Source of the DNA: Mesodorylaimus sp. YZB2_4
Lineage: Eukaryota > Nematoda > Enoplea > Dorylaimida > Dorylaimidae
Direction of reading: 5' to 3'
Length of the DNA stretch: 64,000 bases
NCBI GenBank assembly: GCA_030248295.1
Contig: JASANH010000148.1
Coordinates: 35,723-99,722, forward strand
The notes under the pieces are model-generated. The model did no database searches, had not been told where the DNA came from, and saw only the letters and a list, made by a program, of their open reading frames with translations. This document shows positions 11,209 to 22,357 of this stretch, piece by piece (within the stretch, counting starts at the first letter, position 1; every line of letters begins with the position of its first letter). A program made the position numbers and the translations under genes.

Positions 11209-14200
11209 ATGAATTCATCAAAAAATTTGTGTGATGGTTTTTTATCTCCTTGCCTTGTCCATATTATCGATTCGAACATAATTCGCGCTCGCATGAACAT
11301 TTACGAGACACAAATTCGAAAAAACGGTGGTCAACTAGTCCAGAAGCCATCGGCCAGCCTCGTAACACATATTTTGGTCGATGACGATTTAGTGGAAGAA
11401 AATATTGCGAAATTAATTTCAGCGAAGTTTCCAAATTTACTCGATGCTGAAAGCGACACGAAACTTTTGCGAACAAAATGGTTGAGTACTTGCCTGAAAC
11501 AGAAGAAATTAGTTGATACAACGCCGTTTCTCGTCCACTTGCCGAAGAACGAAGAAAAGAAAGATGCAAAGACAAATTTAGACCAAAGTTCAGGTATGCG
11601 ATGGCTACGGGCTGCTAGAATCCTAGATTTCAGTCGATCGAAAATCTGGACCCTTTTTGGATCTGGTCTTTCATAGGACCTTTTAATTCCCAAACGGCTC
11701 AATTTTAGAATCAGAAGCTGGGCCATCGCAGCAAAAGAAACGTCGCTCTTCGATTGCGTCATCCGATTCGTCAGCGGGAAAGGGAATTTATGATCAAACA
11801 ACGGACGAAGATTCAAGTGATGAAGAAGCGGAAAAACCATCTTTAGAGTCGACCAATCGCGACGAATCTGCATTTGCACGAGTAAGTTGTACGGATGAAT
11901 TTTTTCGGCAGCCGAGTTGATCTGGGTATTTTTTCAGAAAAAAACTAAATTCGCTTGCGAGCGAGCGAGCGACGATCCTTCAAATCGGAAGACGAATTAC
12001 AATAATCTAATCACGGATAAACTAAAAGTAAGTGTTTTGGGATTTATGTTTTATCTAATTGCCAAAGTTTGGTTTTAGATTCTTGCCGAAGGTTACAAAA
12101 GTACGAACGATAAATGGCGAGCTTTGAGTTACGAAAAAGCTATAAAATCGTTGAGCGCTTATCAAAAACCCATAAGCAATTTTGAGGTAATTGATGCTAA
12201 ATTTTTACCTTTTTTTCGTTTGCTTTCATTAAATTTTATTTCGGTTTTAGGAGGTTAGAAAAATGCGTGGAATCGGTCAACGTTTGGCTGAGAAAATTTG
12301 GGAAATACACGAGAGTGGAGAATTACGAAAAGCGGATGAATTTTTACGCGACGAGAAAGTTCAGACGATGAACTTATTTACGAATGTTTTCGGAGTTGGA
12401 CCAACTATCGCTGAACAGTGGTATGCTCAAGTAAGATATGAGAATAGTTGTTTTCTGACCTTTTTCTCAACAACTTTCTTCTTATAGGGTTTTCGTACGT
12501 TAAAAGATTTGGAAGAAAAAGCTAATTTAACACGACAGCAACGACTAGGTTTGAAATATTATGGCGAAATTCAAATGAGAATGGATCGATTAGAGGCGGG
12601 GGAAATTGTTGAAACTGTAAGAATTCCTTGAGGAGTTTTTTAAGTCACTAATTCTTACTCTTGTTTTTTAGGTAATCAGTGCAGCGAAGAGGCTGAATCC
12701 GAATCTGATATGCACTCCCGGTGGGTCGTTTCGACGCGGTTGTAAGACATGCGGTGATGTGGATATTATTGTCACGCATGAGGATGGTCGGTCGCACGAA
12801 GGTGTGTTAGCACCATTGGTGAAAGAATTGACGGAGACTGGTAAGATGTGGCTTTAGGTTTGGTTAGGACACAAAGCGGAAGAGTATCGATTCAGGATTT
12901 TTGACGGATCATTTGATCGAATGCGATGTGGATGGAAATCAGCGAAAGTATATGGGACTGTGCAAATTGCCTGGGGAGGAGAAATTGGTAAGCACGGCTT
13001 GAGTTGTCGAAGAAAGTTGGGACGTGGTGTCTGCCTTATGGTGGCTGGAGACACCTTGGATGGGATGGGTCACTTGGGTGTTAGGGCTCAGGTGTTTCCT
13101 GGTCTGCGGGCCTGTCTCTGGCTGTGCGTTAGCGTGTGAGGATAGCTTTACTGGACTTGGAGATGCATGATTGCGTGGGAGTGGTAAAATATGGTTGCAG
13201 AAGGGGTGAGTGCACAGCAGTGTAAAGTAGATGTTTTTTGTTGTTTAGCATCGACGTATCGATATCATAGCCGTTCCTTATTCGGAATATGGCACGACAT
13301 TGGTCTATTTTACGGGCAGCGCTTATTTTGTGCGATCGATGAATGCGAAAGCGAAACATATGGGGATGCGGTTGAATCAGCACGGCCTGCGGGGAGGTGT
13401 AATGCGTCAGGTGAGTTGTGTCTTGGTCATTGCTAGGGGCGATAGAAGGGTGGATTCCCACACGTCGTGGAAAGTGGTGGTGGTTTATTCGGGCCTTGCA
13501 CCTCCCTCTTGGTGGTGGGTGGACGACCATGCCATGAGGGTGGTAAACGAGGGGCCTTTGACTGGGATTGCTGTCGAGTCCGGGCTGGGACTGGTTGCCT
13601 CACTGACTTGAGTCACCCTGAACTGGTACTCCTTAGGACCTCGGTGCATGAATGGGGTACGGGCGGACTGTGGCGGGGTGGCAGAACAAGACATGCATCC
13701 CCGATGGACCAGAGTCAACGGCGTTTGTCAACGAGTGCCGAGAGTCGAGGTCCAAATGAGTATCAGTTCTCCGAAGTTGTCTCTTGGATGCGCTCTCGCC
13801 ATTGACTGATTCACGTGGGGCAAGAACGCGCTGGATGTTGTCTGCCGCCCCGCCACAGTCCGCCGGTACCCCCTCCATGCCTTGGGGTCCAAAGCAGTGT
13901 CAGTTCTCAAGGTGATCAAAGTACAAGAGATCACGGCTGGGACCGTGTGTAGGACAGCTAACTTGGAGTCCTCAAGAAGCACGTGGCCTCACAATAGGAG
14001 CAAGAGGGGCAGGGACTGGAGTGGATAAGTTTGGGACTATGGGTGGTGTGCTGCGTGTGGTGGCTGATGGGAGGAGATTGGAGTAGGTTATATTTGTGTT
14101 GTTTTAGGGCGGTGAGAAACTGAACGAAGGGTATCCCGTCTCCACACCAACCGAGGAGTCGGTCTTCGAGGCGTTGGGGGTCGCGTATCGGAGACCGGAG

Positions 14201-14236
14201 GAGAGAGATCTTATTAGCTTCACGGCGGACTTGTAG
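11209..14236 (+). CDS. POLL: DNA polymerase lambda (family X, BRCT-containing)
   Basis: Gap-filling repair polymerase acting in base excision repair and non-homologous end joining in the nucleus. Ten exons: 11209-11593, 11709-11881, 11938-12027, 12079-12186, 12251-12430, 12488-12616, 12672-12840, 12896-12987, 13249-13410, 14108-14236. They total 1617 nt, exactly 538 codons plus stop. Domains in order: BRCT (about 5-105, ending [12 protein letters not shown]), Ser/Glu-rich linker (about 130-200), 8-kDa lyase domain with a helix-hairpin-helix ([15 protein letters not shown]), a second HhH ([15 protein letters not shown]), and palm with catalytic Asp 384 and 386 ([10 protein letters not shown]) and Asp 447 (RRIDII). 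This is the same 63-residue spacing as in human Pol lambda. YFTGSAYF and the C-terminal YRRPEERD are family hallmarks. Human Pol lambda is 575 residues. Confidence 0.96.
13621..13905. mobile_element. Foldback element in the last Pol lambda intron
   Basis: Left arm about 13621-13691 and right arm about 13833-13905 are inverted repeats. The shared core includes GCGGACTGTGGCGGGG on the left and its complement CCCCGCCACAGTCCGC on the right. No open frame between the arms. It is confined to the intron 13411-14107. Confidence 0.65.
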
Positions 14237-14539
14237 GTTGGCCTAGGATTGGCATTGATCGGATGTGATTGGTTTTGTACTGTAATTTATTGGAATTGTA
14301 GGTACTACTTGTGCACTGTATGTGAATGGTTTGAGTAAACGGTCCTGCCTGTTCTTTGTGCAGTTCTTGATGGAAGCGTAGTGCACGCTGTACTTAGATG
14401 TGGGGACTGTACTGAAAGGATGTGGACGAGTGGGGCCTTTTCAGGAATCGACTCGAGCAACAAACGATGGCGAGACCACCGAGGTGTAAGTAACCAATGG
14501 GGAAGGGGATGGCGAAGTGTCCGGTCCGCTATAGGTGGC

Positions 14540-16573
14540 ATGCAGTTGCGTAGACGTAGTTTCCTGGCGGCATTGAGGGGACAAGACAATGTTGCGGCAA
14601 TGGGTCCTGTCACCTTGATCTGCGAGTCTGTAGGAATTGTGTTTGTCATGTGTGCATCTGATGTCTACTTTTCAGCGTGTTGGGTGCACAAGCCGTGGCA
14701 CAAGTACCGCAATTTGCCTCGTTCGGATTTCAATCGTATCAAATATGATCCGGAAGAAATGGAAGCAACGCCGGAATTATTCGAAGATAAATTGGATGGA
14801 ATACCACCAAAATTATGGGTGGCTTGGATGTTCCGAGCTCCCGATAGTCCCCGGATGGGACCGGAGAAACCTATTCTGCGGCAGCTGTTCGGAGAGGATC
14901 TGAATAAATCGGTAAGTGGGGGGGGGTCACTCACTTCCTGTCAGTGCTTAAAAACAGTAGCTTTTCCTTGAGATAGCTAGTCTGAAATTCCTGTCCTGCC
15001 TTTGTGAGTGCTTGTAGAGATCGGCGATTTCAGTGCTTGGGAAAATAGCGCTTTGATGACGATTCTTGGGGTTGCTGGGCAAGTGGCTTGTGTGGGGAGG
15101 CGATTGTGGTCGTTTGAAGGTCGCAGCTGGTCCATGCCAAAAGAGCCTCGCTGCTGAATGTACAATCAAGTCACATTCTTGGGATTCAGGTACAACGGTT
15201 CTTATAGGGTCTTCCGTCGCCACGAGTATTCGTGGTCATTTAGACTTGGCATTAAGAGCTTTCAGGCCGCATGATCAGGGACTGTAGTGTGTAAGCAGGG
15301 GACAGTCCACCCCAGGGAGGGGGCGAATGCACACCTGATTATCCTAAAACTCTGGTGATAACTGACCCAGGGTCGACCGTACCACCGTACCGGCCGTACC
15401 GTACCGCCGTACCGGGGGTGTTACGGTACGGTTACGCCAGTGAATACAGGCCGGTACGGCCGTACCTCCAGGGTTATGTCATTTTTAAATTTTCCGCGCT
15501 TCAGTGATTCGCAGGTGCATGCAGCTTACTTCAAAACAGCTGTTTTTGAGTAGGTATTCGAGAAAGTGTGAAATCAAGAAGATTGTTGCACTTTGATTTG
15601 AAATCAAGAAAGTGTGAAATCAAGAAAATTGTTGCACTGTACCGTAGCTGCAGGACTTGCTGGTGTGAATTGAATTTCGTAGCTGGTCTGTTGGGACAGC
15701 CAGTTAGGTCTTATCAGCAAATGTCTTCTAAACTTTCTAAAGTTTACGATTATTACTACATCGACGATCACGACGAATTACACGCAATTTGGAAGGTCTG
15801 TAAGACAAAGATCTCGAGAGGCGGCCCCTCATCTCACTCTGATTTCCAGCGCTGGAAATCAGGTGCTGGAAAGCTGAGAAACCGCATTTTTGGTGGCTAA
15901 GAATGTATGCGGGGGTAACCATGGAAGTCTTATGCCAGAAAATACCCGAATGCTTCCTTTTGTGAAATGTAATCTGCCAGCAGTTAGATTCAATACGTTC
16001 AAATTAGTCTAATACGGATGTGTGACGCCAGATTCAAACAAGCTAATAAAGTCCGCTTTTGAAATCAAAGCATAAGCAGCTAAGAAAGTTTCTTATTCAT
16101 ATGCAGTTAAAGTAAAATTTTGAGTACGGTACGGTACGACCGTACCAGGCCCTCGGTACGGGTACGGTAAAAAAAGCCGGTACGGTCGACCCTGGCCCGT
16201 GGTCTGGACCCTGAATCCTGCAAGAGTCGAATATTCTTTTTAGGTCAACAAAATGAAAGTGTTCAAGAATACGCCATATTGGAATAATCTATTGTGGCGT
16301 GTGAAAAGCTACATCGAACTTCGACCAGTCACATTTCCGCACGGCGAACCGAGCGAGCACGATATCAACCACACTACCTTGCTGTCGTCTGGCGAGTGCG
16401 TGGTCAAGAAGGACATGAAGGTGGACGAAACACAATTGAACGAGAAACCCGAAGACGATCTGAAAAACTTCCCACGCGGCTACATCCCGTCCAAGTTACT
16501 GAGCAGGTGGCACGGGGGAAGGGAAATCCAGGAGGATGACGTGTGGGGCGACCCTCAAAGTAGTCGATGGTAG
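14540..16573 (+). CDS. MRPL30: Mitochondrial large-subunit ribosomal protein uL30m
   Basis: Two firm exons, 14676-14911 and 16244-16573, joined in phase 0 (aaatcg|gtaagt ... tttttag|gtcaac). Exon 2 encodes a mitochondrial-type extension with KPWHKYRNLPRSDF and KLWVAWMFR...PEKPILRQLFG, matching the uL30 core start. Exon 3 has VFKNTPYWNNLLWRVKSYIE, then ELRPVTFPHGEPSEHDI and GECVVKK, as in animal MRPL30. It ends 16573. The first exon is unresolved: exon 2 needs one leftover base, and the ATG at 14540 is only a candidate because its obvious donor (gtagga) is in the wrong phase. The intron 14912-16243 holds a DNA-transposon-like element. A poly(A) signal AATAAA is at 16967-16972. Confidence 0.8.
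15367..16195. mobile_element. Non-autonomous DNA element with 17-bp TIRs and GTACGG subterminal repeats
   Basis: Perfect inverted ends CCAGGGTCGACCGTACC (15367-15383) and GGTACGGTCGACCCTGG (16179-16195). The subterminal regions (15376-15470 and 16120-16190) are packed with GTACGG/CCGTAC units on both strands. No transposase frame. The CAGGG start resembles hAT ends, but no 8-bp target duplication is visible. Confidence 0.75.
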
Positions 16574-17085
16574 CCTTTCATTGTTGAATGGTAGCCATGA
16601 TTTAGTTGTTGAAGCTACCCCCTTTTTTGAGTGATTCTCCAAACCAATTTATTAGCATACAAGCAACAACGTAGTCAAAACTTAGCCATGGTTCCCGCAT
16701 TTCGATGGTAAACAGACAAAAACACCATTCGTTGAAAAAAACAGCTGCCACATGATACGCTTAGAAGATAAGATGGCCATTTCCATGCGAATAGGGCAAC
16801 TAGGTAGGCAGATAGGAACTGAGTGGGCTCGAATACCATATCAGACTTTAGCACCTGTCTAAGCAAGTTTCCATTCCTACATGCGAGAGGCGGTCGAGAC
16901 GAGAGTATTGCACAACTATCAACATGTTCGCCTATGATTATGCTAAAAGTGAGGCCAGAAATAGTCAATAAAATATTACGTACTCCATAAAAATGCCGAT
17001 GACAGATCGAATGCTATTAAATTCTCGATAAACTTAATAAAAACCAGTCAACGTGCTTCTTCCCGTTCCCACCAAGTTGCAATGT
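16574..17085. terminator. Convergent 3' ends of uL30m (+) and LASP (-)
   Basis: Poly(A) signal for uL30m: AATAAA at 16967-16972 (+). Poly(A) signal for LASP: TTTATT at 16648-16653, which reads AATAAA on the minus strand. If both are used, the 3' UTRs overlap by about 300 bp. Confidence 0.5.
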
Positions 17086-20000
17086 TCAATGTACACGCTC
17101 GACGTAATTGGCCGGAAGCATGCCCCATTGGCCCGTACGTTGCACCGTGCCAGTCATCCAGCCCTTATCTACTGGTTGGCAATTTATAATCACGTCGCCT
17201 TCTTTGAAAGAAATCTGAAAATTACAAAATCAAAGTCAGACGAGGAGCAATCGTGTCCGAATAAGGTCTTTTCAGGACCTTTGGCCAAAATGCCGAAAAA
17301 CAGGAACATACTTCGTCGTTGTCCGCCGCCGTATAGTCGTACATGGCTCGATAGGCCACCCCCGGGCTCTGCGCGTTGCCACGACCCGGTGACATTTTCT
17401 GCGACGCTGCCGTCCGCCCGGGCGAAGTTGGCGAATGTTTGGGAGCATAGGGCGATGGCGAATGGGTCTGACCAGGTGACCGATCCAAGTGAGCATGGCC
17501 CGATGTGGTCGGCGAATGCTTCGGCCCGGGTCCTGAAAAGGGAGCAATGTCTGACATGACAACCACCGAGTCACAACCTCCATGCGGCACCGCCACCACC
17601 ACCTACCAGCAGCCGGCTGATTGGGTCGAGCAGCCGCAGCCGACGCGATCGATCCCCACTGCCCGTTCAACGGATCGTAGTCAGCTATCGAACCAACTTG
17701 ACGATTCTGCGGTTGTACTGAAACACCGAGTACTCTCACACCCGTGCATGGCATCGCCTACGTGCCAGGGAGGGCAGCTTATGGGTGCCAGGGGCGATCA
17801 GCGCGTACCCAGCGACTGGCGGTCGCTCTCTGCGCTATAGCACCCGACCTGACCCAACGTTGTATGCGCCCGCTCATCTGTTTTCCTTCGTTCATAAAGG
17901 ACACCCAGAGTCAGAAGGGAAGGGTTTAGATATTACAGCCCACAGAAAGATATTTTGGCGGGAATTCAAAATTCGATCTGGACGACCCACAGATTGGCTC
18001 TGTTCTCTCAAACCAATCAAGCCCGGATCAGCGGGTCGGTCGATGCTGGCAAAAACACTCAATGCCCCAAGCACATAATTTTCATTTTCTTTAAACCCAA
18101 CTTTCCCCTTGACAAATGTGAAATAGCATACTTAGGGTAAATACTATTCAAAAAGACTGGGCTACGGCAAGATTCGAACTCGGCACCATGCTCTTCGCGG
18201 GTGAAAATGCTTACATACGCACGGCAGGCGCGTAGCCCGGGGGTTCTTGTAAGCTAGGCTCACAGGCAGGACAGAAACTCCAAGAGGAACAAGTCTTGCG
18301 ACCACACCTGCGGCTGAAACATTAACTCGACGGGTTGACGTTTCAAATCCCGGGGAGATCAATGATTCTCTCCCACTCGCCATGTCCAACCAGGCACCGG
18401 GGTTACAGAGACACAGGGATTGCTGCTTCTCCAGCCTGACAGCAGCTGTCAGGAAGTGCCAAAGACTGGTGCAGATCTTCCTTCACTGTTTCAGCAAATG
18501 GTAAAAGAGAAGGTTCTCGTGCGGCATCTGTCGACCTGCGAGGCAATGGGCTGTGCTACAACTATATGCACGGATCAGACTGGTACCCTGACCACGAACA
18601 GAATGACCGTCCGCCCAGATTCGACCCTGGGCCTGGATCCCGATCCGATCTGGCTGATCAGCTTCAAAAATGGAAGATAGATGGGGATGACGTGTTTGGC
18701 ACTGACTCCTCACCAACCTGCCCTCTTTCCTGGCTGTCACTCCCTGTTAGAACACTCCAAAGGAGGAAGGCTAACCAATGCCTACAGCAAGATCTGACAG
18801 AAAAAAAAGGATTTTCTCATAATAATATGCCACATTTTATTATTTCCTAGCAGATAAACCGCGAAAAATCCTTGCTGCCGATCCAGCAGTCGGATCAGTC
18901 GATGCTGGCGTGTCACCCAGTGTTACATTGGAGGTAAGTATTGTAACCCGGGGCCTTGCTTCATACTCCCTCATTCCTGGGTGCACCCTGCTTTAACCAA
19001 GCCTGGCAGATGCAGGAGGGGGTGTCGGCGAGCAAAAAACCCTAGCTGGAGCAGGCTTGCGGCTGCAACATCGACCCTGTTTCTCAGCCAGAGGAGATGA
19101 AGGATTCTCTCCCTTCACGGCCTCCCAGGCTCCGTGATTGCATTCTCGAACACCCCTCCGGGAAACTGTGTAAACTAATGATATGGCGCTTTGTGGCAAT
19201 CATCCAGCCAGGGTTTGTTCCTTCACTTCACCTACTCACCTCAAATCCTAGCCACGCCCTTGCACGACTCGGCCTCAGTCAGCCCTTCGCTGGATACCGC
19301 CGCCGCCACTGGCGCCTCAAACCTCCCCTCCCCACCAAATCGGGCAAACACCAGACAATTCTTGGTTAGTACTCTCCAACTCATGCTTCCCACATCGAAC
19401 CAAAAATCCACTCACCACGACCGCCTTGTTCCGAAGAATAAATTAAAGTAGGCGACTGTTGCGTTTTCGCACTGTAAGGCGTGTTCGGTTTGCCGGGCGC
19501 TGGTTCGCCACGAGCAGGCGACGACGTAGCCTGTTGCTGATGCAATGCTGTAGCCGCTTTCGTAGCGCTAATCGGAGTCGGAACGGCTCCTTGGGGCGCA
19601 CCGGGCGGCGCAGTGGCCGCAGCTGGTCCTAAAATATACACTATTCTGAATATTATCGAATCCAAACCCCTAAAAATATACCTCTTTGAACAGGTCCACC
19701 TTCTTCCAATGGTGGCCGAGCCTTTTCCATTAATTCCTTACGTTCAACCTCGCCATGATAAGCTACGTTCGATTGTATCATTGAATTTTTCATATGCCTT
19801 TGTAATTCCGGATCATCCACTACATCTAATTTTTTTCCTTTCATACGTTCAAATTCTTCGTGATATTTTACCTGAAAAAAAAACAATTTTCGATCATAAA
19901 ATCGCTTTTAAACGCATGTTCTGTTTGGCAATTTAACAAAGTGTATCTGCATCGTCCAGCCTGCACTGCAACCGGATACAACAGACAAATAATCCTGCCA

Positions 20001-21426
20001 TATCCTATATCGCATACTCGACTATTTTGATCTGCTCTTGCATATTTTTGAGTTCCTGTTATTTTCACGCATCAAATTTCAATCAAACACCACGTCCGCC
20101 TCTCGCAACTTTTCCTGCGCCAGACAAAACAAAATGAAAAAACCCCACAGACGGCTATCTATTACAAAATGAGTGTGGCGAGTGTAAGTGAAGGAGGAAA
20201 CTATAAATGCAAACAATCGTGACGAAAAGGCCCTATGCCTAGCTCTTATATACGACCCCCTCGATTCGATTCAAGAAACTTAAAGCCGTGCGCCAATTTC
20301 ATACGTGTCTGCCAGGGCCGAGCAGGGCTATAAGCGTTTCTCGAAATCGTCGACCTACTCGGCTGTTTTCTAAGCACTTTTCGCCGAATAGCCGAGAGAG
20401 AAAGCGAAAATTTTCAACAGTAACACTCTTTCGTTCGACAACGCGCCTGCCACTGGTGCCAACTGCCACCGTCCGTTCGTCCGTCCGTGCCCGGAGCCGA
20501 CCAGGCTGGCAACAACAGGCGAACCTGCAGACTCGATGAGCGATTTTCCAAGCCAGCTTCCGAGTCAGTTTCGTTTCTTCGACAAACGGGCCACGCCATG
20601 CCGCAATGCGTAAGAGCATAACCATTAACACGCCCAAATGGCAGGCTATATTTCCAATATAAATACCACACCCAAATATAAGACGGCAAAAACTGGCCCC
20701 CAAAAGGCGAAAACAATTTCATTTACCCCCCTGTCTTTCCCGCGTGCATGCCTAAAAATGGTTCAAGGACAAATATGCACGATCTATCGCTCATTTCTAC
20801 CTGACCAGTTTTATGACCACATAACTCCCCTTCGCGCCCAAATATATTGACCGCTTATGCTCAGCATTTTTCGAGAAAATCAAGTCTGAACCAAGATCGA
20901 TAATCCATGATTAGTTTGTGACAAAAGACGAAAATTTAAATATTTTAGAGCTAAAACCAATCCAATATACCTGGCTCTGGATTTTTGTATTTTCAGCCAA
21001 GCGCCGCATTTCGGGCGTATCGGCGACAACTGTGGCCGTTGTTTTTGGATAGTGCCTGAAATCGAGATCCGACTTGGTAAATATGGAGAAGATAAAACAA
21101 TAAAAGTTGTCATAAAAGCCGAAAACAAAAAAAAACAGGGAAGCTGGGGCCCAAACAGCAAAAGTGCCGAAAAAAAGGAGCAGAAAACAACCAAGCAAAA
21201 TTTCTTACGCTTCGCAATAGGGCATTTTATTGTAACCTTTGTAATTTTTTAAATTCAAAACCATATTGCAACCGTGACAACGAAAACATTGCTTGTGCCA
21301 AGTCTAGAAAAGAAGAGATTAGAAATCGAAAGGGGGAAAGAAAATTAAGCTGACTTGATCGAGGCATTTTAATTCTTCCATAGGATAAACAGTTTTTCCG
21401 CATTCCTGCCTAGCGCACTTGGCCAT
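17086..21426 (-). CDS. LASP: LIM and SH3 domain protein (LASP)
   Basis: Actin-binding scaffold of focal adhesions and muscle. Eight minus-strand exons: 21426-21355, 21303-21209, 21055-20971, 19871-19682, 19628-19416, 17717-17607, 17532-17312, 17214-17086. They total 1116 nt with all phases closing, giving 371 residues. Order: one LIM domain (1-58; [20 protein letters not shown] and [11 protein letters not shown]), two nebulin repeats ([16 protein letters not shown] and KYHEEFERM...[13 protein letters not shown]), a Pro/Ser/Ala-rich linker with repeated HSP and SPG units (about 150-312), and a C-terminal SH3 ([14 protein letters not shown], then [20 protein letters not shown]). The intron 17718-19415 holds a broken PMCA exon, a tRNA-like sequence and MITE relics. 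Confidence 0.95.
18159..18238 (-). repeat. tRNA-like sequence with a perfect 8-bp acceptor-type stem
   Basis: On the minus strand the ends GGGCTACG and CGTAGCCC pair perfectly over 80 nt. A B-box-like GAGTTCGAATCTTGCC precedes the 3' arm. No good A box is seen, so I read this as a tRNA pseudogene or SINE head inside a LASP intron. Confidence 0.35.
18270..18413 (+). mobile_element. Relic of the TGTAACC-family MITE
   Basis: Family core GGCTGAAACATTAACTCGAC, then CTCTCCCACTCGCCATG and an end GGGGTTACA. The left terminus is lost. Confidence 0.65.
18468..18990 (+). pseudogene. Interrupted copy of the PMCA phosphorylation-loop exon
   Basis: 18468-18611 copies PMCA exon 7 with its upstream intron border (tttcag|caaatg) and encodes [20 protein letters not shown] followed by [14 protein letters not shown]. 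About 300 bp of unrelated sequence follows (18612-18913). The copy then resumes at GTCACCCAGTGTTACATTGG with the exon end, the donor (gtaagt) and further intron. Intron flanks are kept, so this is a genomic duplicate, not a retrocopy. The Lys after the catalytic Asp is now Gln. It lies in a LASP intron, antisense to LASP, about 18 kb from its source at 190-325. Confidence 0.85.
18993..19150 (+). mobile_element. Relic of the TGTAACC-family MITE
   Basis: Starts TTAACCAAGCCTGGCAG, with degraded versions of the GGAGCAGG, GGCTGCAACATC and CAGCCAGAGGAGA blocks. The 3' terminus is lost. Confidence 0.5.
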
Positions 21427-22357
21427 AATCACCGATTTACAAAGTACAACTAGCCGCAGCCGCCGAAAAATTTACTGTTAAATAGCGCGAGTAAATCTAA
21501 AAAGACGTATTCTTTCAAATTACACGCGTAAAACACGATAATTGAAGCGCAAATTTCGACTGCTCTGATTCGTAGGTATACAATATTATAATTGTAGAGA
21601 TGGCGATACAGAGATAAGATTACGAGAAATGGGGAATTTACAAAATTTAGAAATGCGTCATCGAAAATGACGACGAACGAAACTTCCGGAGCGCCAACCT
21701 GTTTTCTCGTAATGCCGGGTCTCTAGGGAACTGCGCCCGAGCGACGAGGCCCAACAACGACGAGCAGACAGCTGCCGAACGTGAGAGCGCCTTCTTATTA
21801 CTCGCGTCAGTGCCTTAGTAAAGTTCACCTCGGCTCGTAGAAGTAAACACAGGTACTAGGCACTAGGCCATAGAACAACCCCTATCGCAGAATCCTTGTC
21901 ATCGTTCCGGTATTCCCCGCCCACACCCCCAAAACCAATGAAAATCAAAAAACTTTCGCCCGGGCCAAGTTGCTAAATCTGTCCTCCAGAAGTAGATAGC
22001 TTGAAACTAGCACAAGAGAGGAAAAGAAAACACGCGCGAGCGGACACAACCCACGCGCGCTAATCTAGCTAGAACCCGCCCTAATGGCTGCTCCAATTGT
22101 TGGGAACAGGTATGGATATGGTGATAAAAATATGGATATAAAAAATGTTAGATGAATTTTTCTATCGCAATTAGTTTTTTTGATTACTTGAATTCATTAT
22201 GTTCAATACTTTTGGCAGAACTGTGCTCAGGTTTCCAAAACTAAAACCTGCAACTGAATCTTACTTTTACCTAGCGTGAAAGGTGTGCTTGCGGAAGTGT
22301 CGAAATCTCCAAAATCTAGATATCGATGATCGATATCGATTTTGAGAACTAAAATCA
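21427..22357. promoter_or_regulatory. Divergent promoter region of LASP (-) and DDX55 (+)
   Basis: 930 bp between opposed start codons. Just upstream of the DDX55 ATG (22321-22340) sits a dense palindromic cluster, TATCGATGATCGATATCGAT. This resembles the TATCGATA element (DRE) known from housekeeping promoters in insects. Whether it acts that way here is inference. Confidence 0.45.

Noticed and set aside
17272-17754. 160-codon minus-strand frame continuing through LASP exons 6 and 7
   Set aside because: It reads through a short intron (17533-17606). The spliced frame gives the LASP linker and SH3 with correct phases.
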